12,206 nucleotides of DNA, taken from NCBI GenBank assembly GCA_028823435.1, contig JAPKBK010000026.1, positions 1 to 12,206 of the forward strand. Reading direction: 5' to 3'. Made by a program: the position numbers and the translations under genes. This stretch comes from Flavobacteriales bacterium. GTDB taxonomy: Bacteria; Bacteroidota; Bacteroidia; Flavobacteriales_D; Sanyastnellaceae. Shown here piece after piece: positions 6,383 through 12,206 of the stretch. The notes under the pieces are model-generated. The model had not been told where the DNA came from. It saw only the letters and a program-made list of their open reading frames with translations, and searched no databases. Numbering within the stretch: the stretch's first letter is position 1; every line of letters starts with the position of its first letter.

Positions 6383-8155
6383 TTGCCTACGTCGAAAACC
6401 AACAAAAAGGATCAAGCGAAGAAAGATTCCATTATAGGGTTTTTGCTCAGGGTTTTTGCATTGCTCTCAAATGAGGAGAGAAAGAAGTCTGGATTGTTGC
6501 TTTCTGGGATTGTTGTAAATAGCTTCGTAGACCTCCTGGGGCTTGCGGCAGTCATCCCCGTCATCGGATTGGTGGTCAACCCTTCCGTCATTTCCACCAA
6601 TACATTTCTTGCTGAGGCTTATCAACTCAGTCATTACATTGGGATTAACAGCGAAAAAAGCTTTCTAATTCTGCTCTGTGCAATTATGGCAGGAGCGTTT
6701 TTATTTAAGGCTTTATTTGGACTTCTGATCAACTTATTCCAAGCCCGATTTTCGTTCTCAGTGGCGCACCGAATTTCGGGGAACATGTGGGACTTTCATT
6801 TCATGCAGTCTCTGGAGAAAATGAGGTCAAAAGAGTCTGGGAAGATCTTGGTCCAAATAAACAGTTGGCCTATCACACTTGCCAGAACATTTATAGTCGG
6901 ATCCCTGCTGCTGATCAATGAATTTCTAATCATCATTATCATCGGAGTGGGACTGCTCATATACAATCCTTTGGTTTTTATAGGACTTGCCCTCATTCTG
7001 CTTCTAGGTGTCATTGTTATTCGCAGCTTTACGAAGAAAAAACTAGGCAATTACAGCGATACGCTCAATAAGATTTCACCCAGAACGAACACCCTGATTA
7101 CAAATTCTATCAAAGGTTTTCTAGAACTCATAACGTTCAGGGCTGTGAAGACGATGAAAGAGGAATACCTCAAGGATGTGCAGCAAGCATTCCTCGTCAT
7201 GGGAAACACGACCATCATCAACTTTCTTCCGAGCAAACTGTATGAAGTTCTCGCTGTGACAGCATTGTCTGCAGCAATCATCATCAGCCTCTTGCTGACT
7301 GGATTTGATGCGGGGTTCTTCGAACTGCTTACGCTATTGGCCTTAAGCGCATATCGAATTATGCCGTCCATGTCCCGACTAAATGCTTCCTTGATCAATA
7401 TGCAAAGCCAGTCATATGTGTTAACAGCGATGGAACTTGGCAATTCAAACGAGAAAACTGAGACTCTAAATCGCAATAAGGACAAACTCAGGAACGCAAT
7501 AAACATTCAAGTTTCCGAATTAAGTTTGGGCTACGAAACCTTGGAGAGACTCGTCTTGGACAACTTGAATTGCACGTTTCCATCTGGGAAACTTAACGCT
7601 ATCGTAGGCCCATCAGGTTGTGGAAAAAGCACCTTAATCAATGCATTAATGGGAATCCACCCATATGAAAACGGATCTATTTTATTTACAGATCATTCAT
7701 CGAACGAGGTGTTACATACAAAAGAGAATTTAAGTCAAACTGCATATTTATCTCAACAACCCTTCCTTTTCAATGGCACCGTATTGGAGAACCTAACATT
7801 AAGAGTTCCTGGTGTTTCGATTGATGAGAAAAAGGTCATGGAGCTCATCCAAAGATTAAAACTGGACCAATGCCTGGGTCACAACCCTCTTGAGTTTGTC
7901 TTAAGTGAAGGCGGACAAAACCTAAGTGGAGGAGAGCAGCAAAGACTCGCCATTCTCAGAGCAATTCAAATCAACAGACCCGTTCTTATTCTAGATGAAG
8001 CGACAAGTGCACTGGACGTCAAGATGCGAGACATCGTTATTCGTATTTTGCACGAAGAAGCTGCAAACGGTGTCAATGTTGTGATTGTCAGCCACGATGA
8101 AGAACTTGCATCGCAATGTGATACGGTATTAAAACTAGAAGCACCCAACGCGTGA
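6383..8155 (+). CDS. ABC exporter, fused membrane and ATPase domains (possible glycan/lipid flippase)
   Basis: Half-size type I ABC exporter, expected to work as a homodimer in the inner membrane. The N-terminal part holds about six hydrophobic segments (roughly 37-63, 92-117, 171-193, 195-214, 286-307 and 310-327). The ATPase domain (about 375-590) has Walker A GPSGCGKST (409-417), Q-loop SQQPFLF (457-463), signature LSGGEQQR (514-521), Walker B VLILDEA (534-540), D-loop SALD and the H-loop His571. All catalytic residues are present. Between moxR and a run of glycan genes, the best guess is translocation of a lipid-linked saccharide, as by PglK-type flippases; lipid or peptide export cannot be excluded. 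The start is a TTG at 6383, the only reasonable start near the frame opening, reading MPTSKTNKK, which is a plausible charged cytoplasmic N-terminus; no ATG lies upstream in frame after the moxR stop. Confidence 0.88.
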   Translation: MPTSKTNKKDQAKKDSIIGFLLRVFALLSNEERKKSGLLLSGIVVNSFVDLLGLAAVIPVIGLVVNPSVISTNTFLAEAYQLSHYIGINSEKSFLILLCAIMAGAFLFKALFGLLINLFQARFSFSVAHRISGNMWDFHFMQSLEKMRSKESGKILVQINSWPITLARTFIVGSLLLINEFLIIIIIGVGLLIYNPLVFIGLALILLLGVIVIRSFTKKKLGNYSDTLNKISPRTNTLITNSIKGFLELITFRAVKTMKEEYLKDVQQAFLVMGNTTIINFLPSKLYEVLAVTALSAAIIISLLLTGFDAGFFELLTLLALSAYRIMPSMSRLNASLINMQSQSYVLTAMELGNSNEKTETLNRNKDKLRNAINIQVSELSLGYETLERLVLDNLNCTFPSGKLNAIVGPSGCGKSTLINALMGIHPYENGSILFTDHSSNEVLHTKENLSQTAYLSQQPFLFNGTVLENLTLRVPGVSIDEKKVMELIQRLKLDQCLGHNPLEFVLSEGGQNLSGGEQQRLAILRAIQINRPVLILDEATSALDVKMRDIVIRILHEEAANGVNVVIVSHDEELASQCDTVLKLEAPNA

Positions 8156-8165
8156 AAATTTAGAC

Positions 8166-8714
8166 ATGAAAAAGACCGCACTCGACACATTTGACAACAA
8201 GGGATACAAACCTGGTTCACTTGCAAAAAGAAGTCTTTGGTATGTTATAAATATGGTGTTTTTCAACACCCCCATCCCCTTCCCTAGCGTCCTCAAGAGA
8301 ACTTTTCTCAGAATTTTTGGGGCCAACATCGGAAAAGGTGTTGTTATAAAGCCAAGCATTAAAATTAAATATCCTTGGATGCTCAGCGTAGGGAATCACA
8401 GCTGGATTGGTGAGGGCGTGTGGATTGACAGTTTGGGTAAAGTGGATATTGGCGCAGATTGTTGCATCTCACAGGGGGCAATGCTGCTCTGTGGAAATCA
8501 CGATTTCTCTGTCTCGAGTTTTGATTTAATCGTTGGAGACATCACACTTGAAGCGGGCGTATGGTTGGGCGCAAAAAGCATCGTCACACCTGGCGTAACA
8601 TGCCATTCACACTCTGTGCTATCTGTAGGCTCAGTTACATCAAAAAACCTAGAAGCGTATTCTATCTACAGAGGGAATCCTGCAGAAAAAATAAAATCTC
8701 GCACTGTAAAATGA
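8166..8714 (+). CDS. WcaF-like hexapeptide-repeat acyltransferase
   Basis: Putative acetyltransferase that transfers an acetyl group from acetyl-CoA to a sugar of the polysaccharide or its precursor, in the cytoplasm. After a conserved N-terminal segment (YKPGSLAKRSLWYVIN, then FFNTPIPFP at about 32-40), residues 52-150 form a left-handed beta-helix of hexapeptide repeats: GANIGKGVVIKP, VGNHSWIGEGVWID, KVDIGADCCISQGA, and AGVWLGAKSIVTPGVT. The loop GNHDFS carries the probable catalytic His112. The C-terminal RGNPAEKIKSR is the usual ending of WcaF/maltose-acetyltransferase-like enzymes. The 182-residue length is typical. It starts 10 bases after the ABC exporter gene, and its stop overlaps the next start as ATGA. 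The exact sugar acceptor is unknown; serine or other acyl groups are possible in this superfamily. Confidence 0.9.
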   Translation: MKKTALDTFDNKGYKPGSLAKRSLWYVINMVFFNTPIPFPSVLKRTFLRIFGANIGKGVVIKPSIKIKYPWMLSVGNHSWIGEGVWIDSLGKVDIGADCCISQGAMLLCGNHDFSVSSFDLIVGDITLEAGVWLGAKSIVTPGVTCHSHSVLSVGSVTSKNLEAYSIYRGNPAEKIKSRTVK

Positions 8715-9793
8715 GTGGAGATCACAAGACAGTAAATATTGTTTTTCTGTACACAGAACTTGCCGGATATGTCATCACGTGTTTGGAGACCCTTGGGAGG
8801 AAGAAAGGTGTAAACGTCACTGTGATTCATTGGCCCGTAAAATCTGAAGCTCCTTTTGAACTTCCTATGGATGGGCCATTCAACTTGGTGAGCAGGTCGA
8901 ATATGAGTCGTGAAAACATCGCAAAACGCGTCGCAGATCTATCACCTGACGGCATCTTCGTTTCTGGATGGATGGACGAAGACTACCTCGCAATCGCAAG
9001 AAAGTATATCAAGACCATCCCTGTGGTATTAACGATGGATAACAAATGGACGGGAAGTCTCCGACAAAGACTCGTTGCACTGAGCTCATCGCTATTCATC
9101 AAAAAGCATTTCAATCTGGTATGGGTTCCTGGTGAAGATCAAAAGAAATTTGCCCTCAAAATGGGATTTCCTGAATCAGAGATATCCTCAGGGTTTTACA
9201 GTGCGGATACCGAGAAATTTAATCGCATATACGCCAAGAGAAATGACACCAAAAGAAACACTAAAAAACTTCTTTATGTAGGAAGATATATCGAACAAAA
9301 AGGGCTTGAATTGCTTTGGGACGCCTTTTTATCACTTCACAAAGACAATCCCAAATGGGAACTGCACTGTGTCGGCGCAGGGGATGGATTTGAGTCAAGA
9401 ATGCAACATCCAAACATCTTTCATTACGGATTTTTACAACCCGCAGAACTAGAACCATTACTCTTAGAGGCAACGGGGTTTGTTATGCCCAGCCTTTTCG
9501 AACCGTGGGGAGTGGTCTTACATGAGATGGCCGCAGCAGGACTCCCCTTGATATCAAGTGATGCCGTGGGAGCGGCAAGTACGTTTGTCAAGGATGGAGT
9601 GAATGGATGGACATACGCTCAATCGAATCAAACGGGGCTTAAAAGTTGTTTAGAGAAATTGTACGCGGTGAACGGTGATGATTTGTTTAAAATGGGAAAG
9701 GAAAGTTACAGGATCTCAAAGCGCATTAGCCCTGATATTTGGGCTGGAATTGCAGAAAACATAGTAGTTTTGAACCAAACACATTCTAAATGA
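8711..9793 (+). CDS. Glycosyltransferase family 4 (GT-B fold)
   Basis: Retaining GT-B glycosyltransferase, presumably adding a sugar to the polysaccharide repeat unit on the cytoplasmic side. The acceptor half spans about residues 8-170. The donor half opens with LLYVGRYIEQKGLELLWDAF (187-206), where Arg192 and Lys197 are the usual phosphate contacts. VGAGDG (221-226) follows, then MPSLFEPWGVVLHEMAAAGLP (259-279), which contains the family E-x7-E pair Glu264/Glu272, and a VKDGVNGW segment (293-300). The frame is open 50 codons further upstream to an ATG at 8561, but that part lies inside the acyltransferase gene. The ATG at 8711 is preferred because it overlaps the preceding stop (ATGA) and gives a 360-residue protein of normal size. 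Its own stop again overlaps the wecB start. Substrates are unknown. Confidence 0.9.
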   Translation: MSGDHKTVNIVFLYTELAGYVITCLETLGRKKGVNVTVIHWPVKSEAPFELPMDGPFNLVSRSNMSRENIAKRVADLSPDGIFVSGWMDEDYLAIARKYIKTIPVVLTMDNKWTGSLRQRLVALSSSLFIKKHFNLVWVPGEDQKKFALKMGFPESEISSGFYSADTEKFNRIYAKRNDTKRNTKKLLYVGRYIEQKGLELLWDAFLSLHKDNPKWELHCVGAGDGFESRMQHPNIFHYGFLQPAELEPLLLEATGFVMPSLFEPWGVVLHEMAAAGLPLISSDAVGAASTFVKDGVNGWTYAQSNQTGLKSCLEKLYAVNGDDLFKMGKESYRISKRISPDIWAGIAENIVVLNQTHSK

Positions 9794-10869
9794 AGCTACT
9801 CATCGTCATAGGCACCAGACCCAATTTCATCAAGGTCACCCGATTCAAAGAGGTTGCAGAAAAGATAGATGGGTTTTCTGTAGACATCGTTCATACAGGG
9901 CAGCATTACGACGAGAAGATGTCGGGCGTGTTTTTAGAACAATTCAAATTACAGCCCGATCACTTCTTGAGTTTAAGAGGCGCTGATGCTTCAGATCATT
10001 TTGAGAACATGGTTGTGGACCTGGGGCGATTAATGGACGAGGTAAAACCAGATGTCGTGATGGTTCCGGGAGATGTGAATTCTTCGCTTGCCGGTGCCCT
10101 TGCCGCACATCGACAAGGGATAAAAATCGCACACCTGGAGTCAGGGCTGCGAAGCAGAGACATGGAGATGCCAGAGGAAGTGAACCGCATCAAAATCGAC
10201 AAACTCACGGATTACTTTTTTGTCACTGAAAAGTCCGGCATGGAAAACCTTGCGGAAGAAAAATTAATCTCTTCTGCGGCAGACAACAACATATTTGTCG
10301 GCAACACCATGATCGACACACTGGTAAAACACCAAGGTGACATCGATGCAAGCTCCATTCTAGAAGACTCTGGTGTATCAAAGGATGATTATGGTCTAGT
10401 GACAATGCACAGACCATCAAACGTGGACAACGAAGAAGGTGTTCTGTTTATCATCTCCATGCTGCAAAAACTCTCAGAGAAGTGCGAACTGGTATTTCCT
10501 ATCCACCCCAGAACAAGGAAGAATATCGAGGCTATGGGTCTTTGGTCTAAATTCGAAGACATCAAAGGGTTGATTATCGGCGAACCCATGGGATACTTCG
10601 ATTTTCAAAAGCTCATCAAGCATTCAAAATTCGTCGTCACTGACTCTGGGGGGATCCAGGAAGAGACTACGTTCTGTCAGGTACCCTGCATTACGATTCG
10701 AGAGAATACGGAAAGGCCTAGCACAACAGACATCGGCACAAATCATCTTGTGGGATGTGACTTAAAAGCCATTCTAGCTGCCGTAGAAAATCCGAAAAGT
10801 GGAGTGATCCCTGAAAAGTGGGATGGATATACAACAGAGCGTGTTATTGAGGTTTTAAGAGAATTTTGA
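9790..10869 (+). CDS. wecB: Non-hydrolysing UDP-N-acetylglucosamine 2-epimerase
   Basis: Interconverts UDP-GlcNAc and UDP-ManNAc, supplying ManNAc or ManNAcA units for surface glycans. The family motifs are in order: GTRPNFIK (8-15, with Arg10 and Lys15), TGQHYDEKM (36-44), PGDVNSSLAGALAA (93-106, Asp95), HLESGLRSRDMEMPEEVNR (115-133, Glu117 and Glu130), TMHRPSNVDN (205-214, His207), PIHPRT (237-242), TDSGGIQEE (284-292) and RENTERP (304-310). All residues expected for UDP binding and epimerisation are present. The GTRPNFIK form and full motif set argue against the hydrolysing NeuC type. At 359 residues it is slightly shorter than the E. coli enzyme. The ATG overlaps the previous stop (ATGA) and the end overlaps a TTG start of the next gene. 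GC content is near 49% in its middle (10021-10320), unlike the following gene. Confidence 0.94.
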   Translation: MKLLIVIGTRPNFIKVTRFKEVAEKIDGFSVDIVHTGQHYDEKMSGVFLEQFKLQPDHFLSLRGADASDHFENMVVDLGRLMDEVKPDVVMVPGDVNSSLAGALAAHRQGIKIAHLESGLRSRDMEMPEEVNRIKIDKLTDYFFVTEKSGMENLAEEKLISSAADNNIFVGNTMIDTLVKHQGDIDASSILEDSGVSKDDYGLVTMHRPSNVDNEEGVLFIISMLQKLSEKCELVFPIHPRTRKNIEAMGLWSKFEDIKGLIIGEPMGYFDFQKLIKHSKFVVTDSGGIQEETTFCQVPCITIRENTERPSTTDIGTNHLVGCDLKAILAAVENPKSGVIPEKWDGYTTERVIEVLREF

Positions 10870-12104
10870 AAAACAAGCGAGTGAACAATTTGTCTATATA
10901 TTGCTATAAATACCCCCCCAATCAGGGTGTTGGAGGAAGAAGATGGCACTTGTTCGCGAACCGTTTACTTGACTTGGGATATAACGTTAGAGTCATCTCT
11001 AAGATGCCAGACTCACCCCTAGCGAATATAAAAAATCAAACCTTTTTAAGAAAAAGTAAGAATCGTTTATTTCCCTGGGACAGAAATAAAAATGACTCCA
11101 AATTAATTTGGCATCTACAAAAATTAATTGCCAAGCTTTCCATTAAAGGATTAATATGGGAAGAGGTAACTTATCTCAAAAAGGAAATTATCACTTCTGT
11201 TAAACAGGATATAGACAACAAGGTTGATTGTATTATCGTATCCTGTGCGCCTTTTCGTTGGGCGTATTACATTAGTAAATACTTGGCCGAATATGAGGGA
11301 GAAAAGCCGAAATTAATAGTTGACATTCGAGACCCATGGTCAAGTAATAGACTGTCCTACTTTTCTTCTTCGTCAGCGAAGGTTATTCATGAAGAAGCTG
11401 AACTTGAACGTTATACAATTAACAAGGCAGATCATGTGTTCTTTGTTGCCGAAAAAGATGCTGAAAACGCAAAACGAAATAATACAAATACGAATATTAG
11501 CTGGGTACCTAACGGAGCTGATCTTACAAAGGTATTAAACTTAAAAAAACCCCACAAGAAATCCAAACTCCTAGGACAGATTCACATTGTCTTTGCTGGA
11601 ACACTTTATAAGGGAGGTGAGGAATTTTTATTGACATTTATTAAAGATCTCAATACTCAACTTCAACAAAACAACAAACCGACCGCACATTGGACAATAA
11701 TAGGAATATGGAGTCCGGAAATTATTTCAAAAGTGAAGGCATCAACAGACTGTTCCTTTCTGGGTGTAATCGAACCAAAATTAATAGAACAAGAAATCCT
11801 ACAGGCAGATTTTGCATGCAGTTATGTTTCTCCCAAACTTAATTATGCAATTAATACGAAAATTATAGAAGCTGCGGCATTAAGAGTTCCAGTCATACTT
11901 TTATCGCAGAAAGGGGAAGTGTCAGAGTTTCTTATTAGAAATAATCTAGGGGTGCATGTTAATCTTAAGACTATGAACTCTAAGTTAATCCTTGAATGGC
12001 ATAATAAAAACCGTACAACTGGCCCATGGCAGGATTTCAGAGAATTTGACATCAATTCCTTAGTAGATAATAAAATTATCAAAATCTTCGATGCGCTAAC
12101 ATGA
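10866..12104 (+). CDS. GT4-like glycosyltransferase (GT-B fold), AT-rich
   Basis: Predicted glycosyltransferase of the GT-B superfamily acting in the same glycan pathway. N-terminal YKYPPNQGVGGRRWHLFAN (14-32) is the glycine-rich acceptor-side loop seen in many Bacteroidota GT4 proteins. VDIRDPWSS (152-160), FFVAEKDAE (192-200) and VPNGADL (214-220) follow as in GT4. The donor half starts with IVFAGTLYKGGEEFL (241-255). The classic EPWG/E-x7-E loop is weakened: TKIIEAAALRVPVI (331-344) keeps one Glu and the proline turn. Start choice: TTG at 10866 overlaps the wecB stop as TTGA; GTG at 10881 is a good alternative and would shorten the protein by five residues. GC content is only about 34% in the stretch 11041-11340, much lower than wecB, suggesting separate acquisition. 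Its stop overlaps the next ATG (ATGA). Confidence 0.82.
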   Translation: MKNKRVNNLSIYCYKYPPNQGVGGRRWHLFANRLLDLGYNVRVISKMPDSPLANIKNQTFLRKSKNRLFPWDRNKNDSKLIWHLQKLIAKLSIKGLIWEEVTYLKKEIITSVKQDIDNKVDCIIVSCAPFRWAYYISKYLAEYEGEKPKLIVDIRDPWSSNRLSYFSSSSAKVIHEEAELERYTINKADHVFFVAEKDAENAKRNNTNTNISWVPNGADLTKVLNLKKPHKKSKLLGQIHIVFAGTLYKGGEEFLLTFIKDLNTQLQQNNKPTAHWTIIGIWSPEIISKVKASTDCSFLGVIEPKLIEQEILQADFACSYVSPKLNYAINTKIIEAAALRVPVILLSQKGEVSEFLIRNNLGVHVNLKTMNSKLILEWHNKNRTTGPWQDFREFDINSLVDNKIIKIFDALT

Positions 12105-12206
12105 AAATTGGGTTCATTATTCAGTCGAGAATGTCGTCAACTAGATTGCCAAATAAAATGGCAATGCCGTTTGGGAATGAGCCAAGCTTACTGGGGCACA
12201 CTATTG
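12101..12206 (+). CDS. SpsF-like cytidylyltransferase family protein, N-terminus (3' cut by window edge)
   Basis: Only 35 codons are present. The opening MKIGFIIQSRMSSTRLPNK matches the nucleotide-binding start (I-I-Q-A-R-M-x-S-T-R-L-P-x-K) of the SpsF/CMP-sugar cytidylyltransferase-like family, whose members occur in clusters for spore-coat, flagellar and capsule sugars. Arg10, Arg15 and Lys19 are the conserved CTP/phosphate contacts by family analogy. The ATG at 12101 overlaps the preceding stop as ATGA. The body that would separate SpsF from KdsB- or NeuA-type enzymes lies outside the window, so substrate cannot be given. Confidence 0.8.
   Translation, partial: MKIGFIIQSRMSSTRLPNKMAMPFGNEPSLLGHTI

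Noticed and set aside
7051..7506. 151-codon open frame on the minus strand
   Set aside because: Antisense to the membrane part of the ABC exporter; low-complexity Ser/Leu-rich product without motifs.
8561..8710. 50-codon upstream extension of the GT4 glycosyltransferase frame
   Set aside because: It would lie inside the acyltransferase gene in another frame; the ATGA overlap at 8711 and the normal family length support the later start.
9790..10869. Hydrolysing epimerase NeuC
   Set aside because: The motif set (GTRPNFIK, HLESGLRS, DSGGIQEE, RENTERP) is that of the non-hydrolysing WecB type.
10866..12104. Mobile element as the source of the AT-rich stretch
   Set aside because: No transposase, integrase, terminal repeats or target duplications are visible; the gene joins its neighbours through exact 4-nt overlaps.

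Overview
The window looks like a chromosomal segment of a Bacteroidota bacterium, probably near Flavobacteriales. The evidence is: GuaB and SurA/PpiC-type proteins that read like their Bacteroidota counterparts; exported proteins whose signal peptides end in an alanine followed by Gln, as is frequent in that phylum; starts preceded by A-rich sequence without a convincing Shine-Dalgarno; and one good match to the Bacteroidota -7 promoter element TAnnTTTG. This assignment is inferred from protein character, not from a search. All supported genes lie on the + strand. I see no tRNA, rRNA, CRISPR array, insertion sequence or convincing terminator, and no gene-free stretch longer than about 55 bases.

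Left part (1-4615): the 3' end of guaB (IMP dehydrogenase), then three tightly spaced genes for exported folding factors. These are a 675-residue protein with two parvulin domains and a decayed third, a 291-residue probable lipoprotein with a decayed parvulin-like domain, and a 450-residue SurA-like chaperone. Together they look like an outer-membrane-protein/periplasmic chaperone operon.

Middle part (4612-8155): a family 2 glycosyltransferase whose start overlaps the surA stop, a MoxR-family AAA+ ATPase with a candidate promoter of its own, and an ABC exporter with fused membrane and ATPase domains. The two polysaccharide-type genes flank moxR, and the usual MoxR partners (DUF58/VWA proteins) are not beside it.

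Right part (8166-12206): a surface-polysaccharide cluster consisting of a WcaF-like hexapeptide acyltransferase, a GT4 glycosyltransferase, WecB (non-hydrolysing UDP-GlcNAc 2-epimerase), a second GT4-like glycosyltransferase of clearly lower GC content, and the 5' end of an SpsF-like cytidylyltransferase. From 8711 on, each gene starts inside the stop codon of the one before (4-nt overlaps), so translation is probably coupled. The likely joint role is building, decorating and exporting an extracellular or O-antigen-like glycan that includes a ManNAc-derived sugar. The cluster continues beyond the right edge. No wholly new system is evident. The most notable points are the embedding of glycan genes around the surA-moxR neighbourhood, the decayed isomerase domains, and the abrupt base-composition change after wecB.
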